Positions 11,249 to 23,339 are shown, numbered from the stretch's first letter. The stretch is 64,000 nt of DNA from Notamacropus eugenii (GCF_028372415.1 NC_092873.1:352966660-353030659); one strand, 5' to 3'. The notes: generated by a model not told the origin, from the letters alone. Made by a program: numbers and translations.

Positions 11249-11454
11249 AATTTTTTTTTTTGATGACTTAGAAGCCACTTCATGGTTTTTTGTAGTGCCT
11301 CAAGTCCATTGTTATGTATGTCATTTATCATTATGCTGCACAACAGTATAAAAAAGGTTCTTTTTGATGTTATGTTCTGGGGATTCTAGATAAACATGAA
11401 TTTATAGCGTGTGTGCGTGTGTGTATGTGTGCTTATGCACACTTGTGCATACAA

Positions 11455-12490
11455 TCTATACTATTTCACTTAGTGATCTCACAAGCTACCATAGATTCAA
11501 TTATCCACCCTATGCTACTGATTTTCAGACCTACCTATCTAGCTCTAACCTCTCTCCTTACTTCCAGAGTCACATCTCCAACTGCCTATTATACAACTCA
11601 AACTGGATGTCCTATAGATGTCTTAAATTCCATATGTCCAAAACTGAACTCATTATCCCTCCCAAACCTTCCCCCCTTCTGAACTTTCCTGTTACTTTCA
11701 AGGGTACCACTATCCTTCCAATCATCCAGGCTCACAATCTCACTTTTTTTTACCCCTCCCATATCCAATCTGTTACCAAGGTCTGTCGATTTTACCTTTG
11801 CACCATCTCTCGAATATACCCCCTTCTGATACTGCCACCACCCTGGTACAAGCCCTCATCACCTCACACCTGGAGTAGCGCAGTAGCCTGCTGGTGAGTC
11901 TGCTTGCCTCAGGTCTCTCTCCATTCTTACCCATCTTCAGTTCAGCTATCAAATTAGTCTTCTTAAAGGACAGGCCTAAACATATCACTCCACCTATTCA
12001 GTAAATTCCATTGATTCCTTATTACCTTCAGGATCAAACATGAAACCTTCTGTTTGGCCTTCAAAGTCCTTCACAACCCAGTCCCTTTCACCTTTCCAGG
12101 CTTCTTAGACAATGCTCTGCCCAGCTCATACTCTTCCCCCCAGAGACACTGGCCTCCTGGCTCTTGCTTGAACAAAATACTTCATCTCCAGACTGGGAAT
12201 TTTCATAATCTGCTCCCACACCTGAAATACCATCCCTCCACATCTCTACCTCCTGGCTGCTCTGGCTTCCTTTAAATCCCAGCTAAAATCCTACCTTGAG
12301 CCTTCCCGCTGAGAATATCTCCAATTTATCCTATATTTTGTTTGTATAGTTGATTGCACATTGTCTTCCCCATTAGACTGTGAATTCCTTGAGAACAGGA
12401 GCTATGTTTTGGGTTTTTTTTTAACAGCCCCCATGCTTAGCAGTGTCTGCACATAGTAGGAACTTAATAAACGTTAGTTGATTGATTGTG
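11455..12490 (+). mobile_element. L2 LINE, 3' portion
   Basis: The order of conserved L2 3' segments is intact: AACTGGATGTCCTATAGATG, a region like CTCATCACCTCACACCTGGA, GATTCCTTATTACCTTCAGG, GCCTTCAAAGTCCTTCACAA, ACACTGGCCTCCTGGCTC, then TAGACTGTGAATTCCTTGAG and the end CACATAGTAGGAACTTAATA with a TGATTGATTG tail. The reverse-transcriptase reading frame is too decayed to call. Confidence 0.85.
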
Positions 12491-12508
12491 TGTTAGGATT
12501 TGGAGGAA

Positions 12509-12582
12509 AACTGGTTAGTTCAACTGGTTAAAATTCAGTACTAATGAAGTTAGGATAACTGGTTCAATTTCCATGAGTCAGC
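12509..12582 (+). pseudogene. tRNA-Ile(AAT)-like relic
   Basis: GGTTAGTTCAACTGGTTAAA matches the D-arm region with an A box fitting TRGYNNARNNGG. ACTAATGAA resembles the anticodon loop with AAT, and GGTTCAATTTCC is a near B box with one change. The spacing gives a 74-base unit aligned with tRNA-Ile. The acceptor stem no longer pairs, so it is a pseudogene or the head of an unknown SINE. Confidence 0.5.
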
Positions 12583-12759
12583 TACTTTTACTCTTCCATA
12601 AGCACCAACAACTCCTAACCCTCACTAACCATCTTGCAAAGGTTCGTCGGTCACAGTGGGGCCTGAACAAGGGAATCTTGACTGTTGGGGAAAACACTCA
12701 TAGTTCATGTCCTACTGATTGGAGGGAGAGAAAAATGAGGAAAGGAAAGGGTAGGATCA

Positions 12760-14030
12760 ATAGCTTCTGCCTATTAGACATTTCAAACTGGATTCCTATA
12801 GGCATCTCTAACTCCACATGTCTAAAACAGGATTCATTATCTTCTCTGCAAAGCCCTCCCCTTTTCCAGACTTTCCTGTTGCTGTCAAGTGCGTGACCAT
12901 TCTTTGAGTTACCCAGGTTTGCAAAATTGGTTGTTGTTCAGTCATGTCCAACTCTTTGTGACCCCATTTGAGGTTCTGTTGGCAAAAATACAGGAGTAGT
13001 TTGCCTTTTCCTTCTCCAGCTCATTTCACAGATGAGGAAACTGAGGCAAACAGGGTTAAATGACTTGTCCAGGGTCATAGTTTAGCAAGTGCCTGAGGTG
13101 GGATTTGAACTCAAATCTTCATTCCAAGGCTAGCACTCTTATCTACTTTGCCAACAACTGCCCATCTGCATAACTAGAGTCATCCCAGTCCTTATTTTCC
13201 TTCACATTACATGTTCAATCAATTGCCAAGTGTTGTCAATTTGTCTCAAATTCAATCCCACCTCTCCAATCACATGGCCACCAGTCTAATTCAGGCTCTC
13301 CTCTCTTCTCACCTGGACTATTGCAATAACCTTCTAATTGGTCTTTCTCCCTGCCTCAGGTCTTTCCCCTTTTCCAGTCAATCCTCTGTACAACTGCCAA
13401 AGTGATTTCCTCAAAGGGAAGATCTATTACATACAGAGATTCACCAACTCTCTGTTGTCTCTGGGATTTAATACAAACCCACCTGTCTGGCATTTGATCA
13501 ATCAACAGGTATTTCAGTACATAAGTATTTAAGTATCCAGGTACTATGTGAAGCCCTGGGGATATTAAGAGACAAGCCTGGCCCCAGTTCAACTTTCCAG
13601 CCTATAAATTTTTCACAAATGTTGCAGTACCCCCAGTTGCTCTTTCTCATTTTTCCTCACACACAACACCCTCTGTCCTGTCTCCAAGCCTTTGTAGAGG
13701 CTGGCCTCCATTCCTGGAATGCACTGCCTCCATCTCGAAGAATTCCTACTTCAGCACTCACTTAGCTGGCTCCACCTCCTACAGGAGGAGGCCTCACTTG
13801 ATCCCCCAGCTGCTGGTGCCTTGGCCCAAAGACCAACTTGTAGTCATTTTGTGCATTTTTAATACTGTCTTAGATAGAAAGATACATAGATAGATGATAG
13901 ATAAATAGATGTTCTCACCCCAATAGAACATAAATCCTAGGAGGCAAGGGCTGTATCATGTTTGTCTTTGTATGCTCAGCACCCAGCATAATACTTAGCA
14001 TATAGTAGGCACATAATAGTGATCGCTAGC
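12760..14030 (+). mobile_element. L2 LINE, 3' portion, split by a SINE
   Basis: A second L2 copy in the same orientation directly follows the first. It is interrupted by a - strand SINE at 12931-13164 and resumes with CAATCAATTGCCAAGTGTTG and CACCTGGACTATTGCAATAA. It ends near 14030 with CATATAGTAGGCACATAATAG. A GATA-rich tract (13875-13912) lies near the end. Confidence 0.8.
12931..13164 (-). mobile_element. tRNA-RTE-type SINE inserted in L2
   Basis: Reversed copy from TTGTTGTTCAGTCATGTCC to CCAACAACTGCCC. It splits the L2 of 12760-14030, so it is younger than that L2. Confidence 0.85.
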
Positions 14031-14034
14031 ATTT

Positions 14035-14275
14035 ATTAATAACAATAATAGCTAACATCCAGAGAGCACCTTAAAATCTGCCATTACATCTGTTATCTCC
14101 TTTGATCCTTCAACACCCTTGGGAGGGAAAGAAGTGCTCTTTTTCCCTTTTTTCAGATAAGGGAACTGAGGCACAGGAGGTTAAATGACATTACAAAGCT
14201 AGTAAAAGTCGGAGGCAAGATTGGAATTCAGGTCTTCCTGACTGCAAGTCCAACATCCTGTGCACTGTCCTACTA
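14035..14275 (-). mobile_element. MIR/CORE-SINE
   Basis: CCTTTGATCCTTCAACACCC, AAGGGAACTGAGGCACAGG and TTCAGGTCTTCCTGACTGCA form a reversed MIR. Confidence 0.65.
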
Positions 14276-14289
14276 ATTTATTGATTGAT

Positions 14290-14940
14290 TGACTAATTAA
14301 TATTGGTCAAGACTAAAAGCACACATGCTATGTAGACAAGACCAAGTTATAATAGGTTCTCTCCCTATGTGAAGTGAAGTACTGCTCTAAGTATAGATAC
14401 CTTCTTTGCTCTGGATAGGGTTAGTACTGTCAGGAACATATTCTCAAATAGAAGCATGGCACTTATTCTACAGAGTGCATTTTCTTTAACAACAACACCA
14501 AAATAGAGTTCCTTGAATTTTAACTGATCACAAAGAGTGTTATTAAACTGCATTTCACATTCTATCTTTCTGTCTAGTTTGTAATAATCTATAAAGTCAC
14601 TTGAAAAAAAAAAAACCCTTATTTTCCCCCATGCTCTCTGATACTACTACCCCCAGATAGCACCAAATATGTTGTCTTACAGTGGCTCACATGGCTCCTC
14701 TGAACTCTAGATTTGTATTCAGGCCTCACCCTGAAAGGGAGCACCCATGACCCAAAATGCATCACGTGAGATCACACCCAGTCCTCCAGCATTTTCACCC
14801 CAGCTCTAGCCTGGAATCTGGACTCACTCCATTCTCTTGACATTTTTGTGCAGTTCTGAGCCTCCAGGAATAAATTGGAAGCAAAGAGGGGAGTGGACGT
14901 TGGCCTGATTGGTATTTCAAATGCCCGAAAGCAAGGTTTG
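14290..14940. other. Intronic stretch without recognised features
   Basis: Unique-looking SKAP1 intron sequence with an A12 run near 14605. Nothing else was identified. Confidence 0.5.
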
Positions 14941-15280
14941 CCGTGTAATAGAATTTGTGTACATTACCGTACTGGCATTACAGGGGTAATCGAGTTATCC
15001 ACTCAGGTGTGACCAGGCCCCTGTTTGCCCAGAGCCCGCAGGTGAATAAATTAACTGTTTACATTGTCTGGAGGTGCCTGTAGCAGGAGGGGGGAGAACA
15101 GAGCCAGATTGTCTGCTGGCCTCCTCTCTCTGTCTTGATTATTCTGTTTGTTTTGCCCGTCTTTTGCCTTTGTTAATGGCTTCTCACTGGGGTTCCCTCT
15201 CTTCCTGTTTAAAGCAGCTGTGCAGTGACCTGTCCTATTACATAGAGCTGACTGCATCTGTCAAGACTATTGTATTTCCA
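14940..15280. promoter_or_regulatory. Candidate conserved noncoding block
   Basis: Unique sequence with balanced composition, e.g. GTAATCGAGTTATCCACTC, CTGTTTACATTGTC and CTTTGTTAATGGCTT, between repeat-rich stretches. A regulatory role is inferred only from repeat absence and motif texture. Confidence 0.35.
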
Positions 15281-16320
15281 GGTGATCCCAAAGAATATAG
15301 AAAGCTCTCCCCACTTGTATTTACCTTTCCTCTTCCCCATTCCCATTCTTCGAAGCAGACAGATCAGAATTCATTTCTATGGTAACATCTTACTAAGTGC
15401 TCTACTTCCATTCTGCTAAAACATGGCAGTTCTATCAGTTCTTAGATTCAGGGGCAGCATGAGGGTTTCTTCCCCTAACAATATATCAGCTGCCTTTGCT
15501 TCTGGTATTTCCAACACCTAGCTGTCTACAAAGTCATAAGCTAGAGAGGAGGATCTCTCTTGTCAGCTCCATTCCATTTAACTACTTGGTAACCTAAAGA
15601 GTAGGCAAGATTGGATTTTCATTCATTTACATGCTTTGAATTTATTAGAATCTTCAGGCTGGTGAACACCTTAAGAAGCCATCTAGTCCATTCCCCTGTC
15701 TTCCAGAAAACCCACTTCTGAACTTTGCCAGGTAAATAGAAAGAAAGAAAATTTGGATAACCAGCCTTAGTCATCCTTTCCGGTGGTTAGCCACACTCTT
15801 TCTGGAAGCTTCTCCATATGTATGTGTAGTCTAGGACTTCCTCTCACAATGGCAAATGGGTCCCCAGAAGACAATATTTCTTCCCTCAGAGTTTTAGAGG
15901 TAAGTTTGAGGAATTATGGTTTCTGATACTGTTACTCACAAGGCCCATCTAGCATGTTTGCCCCAGATCAATCAACCAGTTAACATTTCCTTAGTATTAA
16001 CCAATTAACATTACCTTTTATAAAGCAATATTTACTGAGGTTTGGCAAGGACTGAATACAAAAATATTTCTCCTGAGCTGGGGGTGCACATTCCCCTCTA
16101 AATATTCACTGTATGCAGATGGAGAGTTGGTGAGCCTCCACATAGATATTACAAATGCTTTAAGGCCCTCATTGTCCAGTCACCCCATTGCACATTCATA
16201 CCCACAAAGGGATAGGGATAAGGACTGACCTTGTGATTTCATTAGTGTAGAGAATTCTTACTTAAGGAAACTTCCTTTCCCAATACAAATAGATAACTCT
16301 TCTCTGTAACTTATCATTTT
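15281..16320. other. Intronic stretch, mostly unassigned
   Basis: Only a decayed interspersed-repeat fragment (15640-15725) was recognised. Confidence 0.5.
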
Positions 16321-16329
16321 AGAGCACTA

Positions 16330-16382
16330 ACTAAAACACTAAGAGGTTAAATGAGTTGCCCAGGGCCACACAGTTATGATGT
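16330..16382 (-). mobile_element. MIR fragment
   Basis: GAGGTTAAATGAGTTGCCC and GGGCCACACAGTTATGATG are a reversed MIR core, followed by a TA/TG-rich tract. Confidence 0.5.
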
Positions 16383-16512
16383 GTGTTTACATGCACAAAT
16401 ATATACATACATTTTATATACACACACATATAGTATATATTTGACCCATGTATACATGTGTGTATGTATGCTTACATATATACATATATGTATGCATATA
16501 TATGTATAGATA

Positions 16513-17344
16513 GTTCCGAGTGTTCCCTAATTCACTTTTGACTTATTTTCTTTAGTTGGATCCAGGTATCAACAATACTTAAGAGCTCTGTCTGCCTCTA
16601 GAACATCTACATTTGAGAGGCCTGAGTTGTAGCCTCAATCCATAGTGGACTCAGTTCTTACAGTATTAACTAGAGGAAACAAAAGCAAAGCCAAGAAAAT
16701 GAAAGCTAAGAAGTTCTGACTTAGTTTCCCTAAGGTCATCTATCTTGGTACAAGTGGGACCCTTGTCAAGCAAGGAAGAACCAACTAGGGACCTGATGAA
16801 AAGCCATTTCCTTCCAGAGCATAGATCTGATGGAAGGAATCATTCTCCAACCTCAGGCTGAAGTTCAGCAGCAACAAGTTAACCTCAAGGCAACAAGCTT
16901 GATCAGATTGAGGATAAAGTAGCTCACTCCTACAGAGGGTGCCATGCTTGGCCTTCTCTGCTAACACAAGAATCAGCCAGCAGGTATCTCTTCGGTATTC
17001 AGTCCCTTTCCCTTTTCTCTCTGTCTCCCTCCCTCTGCTGAAAGAAAGGTCCCTCTTCATGTCCCTTTCTGAGAAGGGAGACAGCCCTGGGTTGATGGGG
17101 AAGGGGAGAAGGAGCTTCATTCTTGAATTCCTACCACCCCCTACTGTTTCCCCATCAACTGTCTGAGTTTCCTTCAGTCTTGAGTTCCATAAAGACCCAC
17201 TAGAATTGAAGGGGACTACAAGAGGTTTCCGAATAGGAATAAGTCCAGAAAGAGTTCATTTGTCCTTATAAAGATTTCTTGAGAGAGAAGCTCCCAGCAA
17301 ACTATCCACAAGGAGAAGACATAGTTCCTGAGCCTGGTATCATT
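16513..17344. other. Intronic stretch without recognised features
   Basis: Unique sequence between a TA/TG tract and a MIR-related SINE. Open frames on both strands are short and unlike known proteins. Confidence 0.5.
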
Positions 17345-17509
17345 AATATTCAATTCAGAAAGACCTGAGTCCAAAGTCATGGTTCAGGTATTCTCTAAGT
17401 GTATGGCCCAAGGCAAGTCACTTTTGCCTATTTGTGCCTCAGTTTCCTTATATGTAAAATGAGAAAGTTGGACTTGATGGCTTCTAAGGTCCCTTCCAGC
17501 TATAAATCC
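17345..17509 (+). mobile_element. MIR-related SINE
   Basis: AATTCAGAAAGACCTGAGTC, GTGCCTCAGTTTCCTTATAT and GGTCCCTTCCAGCTATAAAT. Its end served as the target of the next SINE. Confidence 0.65.
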
Positions 17510-17520
17510 ATGATTCTGTA

Positions 17521-17785
17521 TTGTTTGTTGTTCAGTCACTTTTATGGTCATGTATGACTCTTCATGACCCCATTTGGGGTTTTCTTGGCAAAGGTACCAG
17601 AATGGTTTGCTAGTTCCTTCTCCAGATCATTTTTCAGATGAGGAAATTGAGACAGACAGGGTTAAGTGACTTGCCCAGGGTCACCGACTAGTAAGTGTCT
17701 GAGGTCCAATTTGAACTCAAGAGTCTTCCCTGACTCCAGGTCTGATGCTCTGTGCACTATGGTGCCACCTAGCTGCCCGTGGCTT
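17521..17785 (-). mobile_element. tRNA-RTE-type SINE with perfect target duplication
   Basis: A full reversed copy flanked by ATGATTCTGTA at 17510-17520 and 17786-17796 (11 of 11), which fixes the insertion boundaries. Confidence 0.9.
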
Positions 17786-17805
17786 ATGATTCTGTAAGCC
17801 TATGA

Positions 17806-17880
17806 TAATTCAGCAAGCATTTATTAAGTGACTTCTATGGGCAAGACACTATGTTAGGTCACTGAGGATATACTCCAATA
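17806..17880 (-). mobile_element. L2 LINE 3' end fragment
   Basis: AGCAAGCATTTATTAAGTG followed by AAGACACTATGTTAGGTCA is the reversed L2 end. Confidence 0.55.
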
Positions 17881-18989
17881 GCACCATGGGTCTGAGGTCT
17901 TATCAGTGCAAGTATTATCTGTATGGGATGCAGATCACAAACCGTCCCTGCCTGCCCAGCCTATGCAACTCTTGTCCATATCCTCCTATAAATTCAACAT
18001 GGGGGCAATGGGGGTCCACCCAATATGCTAGGGGCCTTCTTTGCTCTCTCTGAGATATAATAGAATACAAAGGCTAGTCATCAGTTATGCTTCACTTTCA
18101 CCATGTGACTAGCCCATCTTTTTCATTCATGTATTTATCATCTATCTATCTTTGCAATATATACTTATATATTCCTTTATAGCAATTTTAAAGTATATAT
18201 ACATATATGTATATATGTGTGGGTATATATACATACATGTACATATATGTATACACACAAACACACAAAGACAAAATAGTCACTGCTTTCAGCAGTACTT
18301 CTGCCAGAGTAAATAGCATATATATAGAGAAGTCACCAAAAAGTCTTTAAACTTTTGCTGTTAGGGAACAAAAGAGAATCAGTGGAAAAGGGGTTATCTC
18401 ACCAGAACTCTTCTGAGTGACCCTCTAAAAACCTCCTTTTTTTGCTCCAAAAACACAAAAGAGCTCCGCTCAAATAGAGAGACCTAACAGCACAGACAAA
18501 AGATCTCCTTGGGAGTCTACTGTGTCTTATTCCAAGAGATTGTCATTGGCTACCTCTGTTCCTATGAAATGGGTAATGGAGACAGTCAGGGGACTTCTTG
18601 TATGTAAGGCAAGCTGAAGAAAAATGTTGGTGTCCAGAGCTAGTGTTGTCAATATCATGCTCATCGAGAAAAGCACCTGCTGCTCCCATCCTACTAAGTA
18701 CTTCTCTTCTCAGGTACCAGGTAACTGCATTTCGACTTAATTACCCAACTTCCACTTTGAGGGCTTTAAAATATATTGAAGGGGAAAGTGGGTAACAAAG
18801 TAGACCACTCTGGCAAGTACCCAGTGAATGATCATTTTGTTCCTTCCTTTGGGAATTCAGGTTTTAAAGGCTTTAAATCCTTCCTGATGAAGGAAATTAG
18901 CTTTCTCTTCCCCCCTCCCCAAACCCATATACACATGTCCCCTTCCTCTGTGTGGAGATGCTACAGCTCAATGCCATGGTGGGATTTTA
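17881..18989. other. Intronic stretch, mostly unassigned
   Basis: Holds a TA/TG-rich tract (18190-18260). The remainder is unique and featureless to me. Confidence 0.5.
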
Positions 18990-19420
18990 ACTCCCTTCAG
19001 TGGCTCCAGATTGTGGGCGCTTGTGCGGGCTTCCTCACACGTAACCGATTGCTCCTGAGAGCCTGCCTCTCGTAAATTACTTTGCACGATGCCCACGACC
19101 ACCGCAGAATTCAAGTTTGAATAGAGCAGGAAAAAGGTGTTTGAAAGGCCTGTTCACTCAGCTGCATTTTAATTTCCTTTTCAATCTTGTCCCAATTAAT
19201 TTCACAGAATTAATCTCACAGAAGCAAACTCGGCAGCGTCGAGGCTGCAGTTTTAGTGTGGCGGGCGGTCGCTCTGCCTGAACATGAAATAGGAGCTAAT
19301 ATAAAAATCCATCTGCTGTGTTTGAAGCACACGCCGGCTGCCAATCAGTCCTGTCTGACATTCCAAGCATCAACAGCGGGGAAAAAGCGATTTGGGGGTT
19401 AGTGGCCATCAGTACTTGGA
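18990..19420. promoter_or_regulatory. Candidate conserved noncoding block with ATTA repeats
   Basis: Unique, relatively CpG-containing sequence. It holds a 14-bp tandem repeat ATTAATYTCACAGA (19195-19208 and 19209-19222), TTTTAATTTCC and GCCAATCAG. ATTA is the core of homeodomain sites. Confidence 0.45.
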
Positions 19421-19692
19421 GGGAGTTCAACAACAGGTGTACTCCCCAAATCCATCCAGCCTGGGCACCGGGCATAACAGGGCAGGTGTTGAATTACCCT
19501 CTGTGTGATATCATTCCCTGGTATAGCACCTTCTCTCTGAAGATCTCAGTGACTTCATGCAGACCAATATTCCTATGGCCAATGAACATCATTCCCCTGT
19601 CAATTATGGGGAAAGGAGGCATAGAACCTAGAGTGGGATGAAAGAAATCATCGGTCCTGGTTTCCAAGGCATGGGCACTCTTATCTCCACCT

Positions 19693-19843
19693 ATCTATCT
19701 CTCTCTGTCTCTTTATCTCTGTTTATCTGTCTCTGTCTCTTGTCTGTCTCTGTCTGTCTCTGTCTCTTGTCTCTTGTCTGTCTCTTTCTGCCTCTCTCTC
19801 TTGTTTATGTCTGTCTGTCTCTGTCTCTGTCTGTCTCTTTCTC

Positions 19844-19894
<51 letters not shown>
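19693..19894. repeat. CT / CTCTGT-rich microsatellite
   Basis: About 200 bp of TCTGTC-type units ends in pure CT (19855-19894). It produces low-complexity ORFs on both strands. Confidence 0.95.
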
Positions 19895-19898
<4 letters not shown>

Positions 19899-20900
19899 TC
19901 CATGGCCTTTACAAGAAGCCTTCAGAGCTTTCTTTCTAGGTAATAAAGGTGTATGTTCCTTACATGCCAAATAACTCACACCTACTCTTAAATAAATAAA
20001 TGCCCATTATGAAAATAAGCCTCCTGTGCCAGAAAGTAATTTACAATGATAACGGAGCTGCTAAACAGATAGATGTGCCTGTTTGAAGGGGGAAAAAGGA
20101 GTAGAAAAAACAGCTCTCTGTCTCTGTCTGTCTCCTTTCTTTCCTCTCTCACCTCTCTCTCCTTCTTTCCCCCCATCTTATGCAAAAGTGCCTGAAAGTT
20201 ATATCTTTGGGATGTGGAATGACTTTTCACCCTCAGGGTTTCAGTTGCCTATATTATCAAAGGACATTAGCTCAGGACTGGGACAGGATTATAACCCTAC
20301 CCTACCTGTCCTTTTCTAGTGTACACAGCCTTAGAGCAACAAGTTAGACATATATAAGTTCCCAGAAGAGATGTCCTGTGCACAATTCAGACTTAACTGG
20401 CCTAATGGTGACAGGAGAACATCCTCATAATTGGGAATGTTTAAAGCCTTATCATTGCTTTCTTTGCTGCTGGGAGCCCTGGTGCCAGGTTCCAGTGTAG
20501 CATTCATCCTAAACTGCTGTCAGGTTGCCATGGGCCTGCCCTTAAGGCCCAGTCTGGCTTCTAAGGGACTCAATTCATGCTGTTGCCCAAGGTGGCACTT
20601 AGCCTCTAAGAGCTCCCCCAACTACTTAAATTCATATGGGATTCTGACCCTCTAGCCCCTACCCTACTGTTTGATCTCTGATGCGGCAAGGCCAGTGTCA
20701 GCAGCATGGCTGGGATATATTAACAAAACACAACCTCAGTTGTCAGAGGATCTCAAAGTCCAGGGTTCTCCACTCATGCCTTCCAAAGGCTACTTTTTCA
20801 AATGTCAACCCTTCCCTTCCCCTCTCCAAAAGTATGCTATAAGAATTACTGGAATACAGAATACTTCAAATTTTAAGTGTGCTTAGTTGGATGTGACCAA
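19895..20900. other. Intronic stretch, mostly unassigned
   Basis: Contains a CT-rich segment (20105-20175) and the C10 run at its end. No gene evidence. Confidence 0.5.
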
Positions 20901-20959
20901 CCCCCCCCCCATAAAAACAGATGTTAATTCTCTCAGTTGCTTTAAATGAAGGGAAAAAA

Positions 20960-21089
20960 TAGGTATATATGTGTGTGTGCATATGTATATATACATATAT
21001 ACATACATATAGATAGATATGCACATATATATGTGTATATATATATACATACATATATATATACATATATATGTATGTATGTATGTATA
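20960..21089. repeat. TA/TG/CA-rich simple repeat
   Basis: Alternating ATAT/GTAT/CATA units over about 130 bp. Similar tracts lie at 7001-7044, 16380-16512 and 18190-18260. Confidence 0.9.
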
Positions 21090-21099
21090 ATTTCTGGTC

Positions 21100-22049
21100 T
21101 TTCAGAGAAAGGAGGTGTTTGGTGACATCTAGTGTTCATTTAAGTTTTCCTCAGGAACACGTCCCTTCCATTTGCCTGGGTGTGGTGGGGGAGGGGAGGC
21201 ACTATTGCAAGGCCATATGGGGGTGAGTAGGGGGATGTAGGCCAGGGGCTCAGTGGGCCTGAATGGCATGATGAAACTGATCAATGCTTGTCAAATAGCT
21301 GTTATCCACCTCTGACCTCACGGGGGTAGGGAGGGGAGGAAATTTAAGGGAGAATGGATATTATCTGCAAATGTCTGTCCTTATTTATGGTGGTCCAGGA
21401 GAGAAGCAGGAAGCCCATCCCTAACACCCTATTGCATGTTAACAAGCAGTTGGGTCTTGTACTGTGATGACGGAGAAGATGATGACGATGATGGTGGTGG
21501 TGCTTGCTCTCATTAATAACCTCTATAGGAGGCTATAGAGTTAGGAAGATGGGAATGGGGTTTGGGGTCAGCTGGAAGGCAACGGTCATACACCGGTCAA
21601 ATTCAGGAGAGGCCATTCCTTTCCCCCAGACAGGAACCAATCGTCTAGAACAAACCCTGGCAGCCTCATTCCTTCCAGGTAATTTTTATAAATGAGGGGA
21701 CACCCATTCCAGGAGAGGACAAAGGGGTGTGTATGTAAACCTGCTCACAGGAAGCACAATTGCCCATCAGATCTATCCTCTCTACACTAACCATTTATTA
21801 TTTAAAAACACACACATTTTTTTTTCCCAAAGAGAGAGAAGAGAGTAAAGGCCCACCCAGGCTTCCCTCCTGTAAACCCCTGTTCAGAGCAGGACCCTTA
21901 GCTTCTCTCCTTCCTCTGCCAGTTCTTCAGTCAGGTGGAAATGTAACACATCTCCCTCCAGACCAGATAATGAACCACAAGACTCTTGCAAAAAGTGTTT
22001 ACCTAGAACCATCTAAACCATCTCGGGGTTGGGTTAATGCTCAGAACCG
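21100..22049. other. Intronic stretch, start of the repeat-poor interval
   Basis: Unique sequence with a GAT-rich patch (21470-21505) and an A-rich run near 22075. No exon was recognised. Confidence 0.5.
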
Positions 22050-22560
22050 CCCGTTGCTTTGCAAACTCCAGTGTAAAAAAAAAAAAAAATCCAGCCATTT
22101 ATTTTGCAGTGAATTTATAACAAATGCTGTTAAAGGCTTCGTCTTTTGACAGAGGTAATAATAAATTCACTGTTAAAGACGGTAGTTTAATTCCTTATAC
22201 CTCCAATACGGCACAGAATAAACTATATTCATCACTGAGTAATTTTTTACCACATAAATCTTTAAAACTAACCGGTGAAGGCTGTTGAGGCTGAAATATT
22301 GTGAATTTATTAGATATGCCCATGTAGTATTGGATTCGGAGGTTTTCATTCGAATATATTACGGGGAAAATTTGTGTCTTTAACAGTGACGTTCCCTCCA
22401 TTTTCTGCAGTCAGTATTACAACAAGCAGCTCCTCTAGAGTCAACTCCATGTTTATTAGACAGAGATTTAGTAATAAACTCCTCACTAATCTGCCAACAA
22501 GGCTGGATGACATTTCAATGAGATTCTCTATTTGAAATCCATGGTGAAAGCTTTGTTTCT
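22050..22560. promoter_or_regulatory. Candidate conserved noncoding block with interlocked inverted repeats
   Basis: AT-rich unique sequence. A 12-bp perfect inverted repeat, 22107-22118 against 22161-22172, overlaps a 13-bp one, 22168-22180 against 22376-22388. GTGAATTTAT also recurs at 22301-22310. No transposon family was recognised. Confidence 0.45.
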
Positions 22561-22779
22561 GTGTAATGGTTTTCTCAAAAAGAACTCAGATTCCTCAAAC
22601 CTGTAGGGTGGCCGTGTTTCATTTCAGTATTCATAGCAATAGACAAATTCAGTCCTTGACCAAACTGGGGCAACAATTTTCATGTTGTTTATGGTTGTAG
22701 AGGATTTAGGACAATTAGATCAGGAGAAAATGGGAATGAGCAAACCACCAAAATAAACAATATCTGAGACACAATTCTA

Positions 22780-23060
22780 AAAAATTATGTTGATTTTCAG
22801 ACTTGACCAGGAGAGAAAATGGTTTCAGAAAACTTGCATTTGAAACTTTTATTTTGAAATGTGGTAGATCTTTTTTTTTTTTTTAACTCTGTTGTTTCCT
22901 CAAATCCAATATATAACAGTCCTGTTGCAGAATAAAATGTTGTAAGAATATCTGCACCTGACAGATGAGAATATTCAAAACCTTTCTCCTGATTTGCTGG
23001 TTTAATGACATTTAAACCAACCAATTGATTATTCTCATACTGTAATGCCCTCTCTAGTTT
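22780..23060. promoter_or_regulatory. Candidate conserved noncoding block
   Basis: Unique AT-rich sequence with AACCAACCAATTGATTATTC and TTTGCTGGTTTAATGACATT. Weakly supported. Confidence 0.3.
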
Positions 23061-23339
23061 CATTAAGGAGACATTAATATTACTGAAATGAAAAACACTT
23101 TATTTTATTTTTTGAGTTGCAGGAATTTACAACAAATCTTTTCAACCCACAAATGCAGCAGTTTCTCTCTCTCTCCTAAACCTTCTCCCTTCCATAGCAA
23201 AGGCAGCGGGAGTTCCAAATAACCGAAAAAACTTGCAGAAATCCCTGTAAAGTTTAGGATTTTTTTAATTAAATTAAATTAAATAGGCTGACTAACTGTT
23301 AAACAAAAGAGGAAAATCTTCCGACTGCCTAATACTGCC

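Noticed and set aside
11409..11897. 162-codon + strand frame
   Set aside because: It lies in L2 3' sequence, reads an untranslated part, and is not the L2 coding frame.
19638..19979. Ser/Leu- and Arg/Glu-rich open frames on both strands
   Set aside because: Produced by the CT microsatellite.
21470..21505. GAT-rich patch as acidic coding repeat
   Set aside because: Short trinucleotide repeat without an open frame or splice sites.
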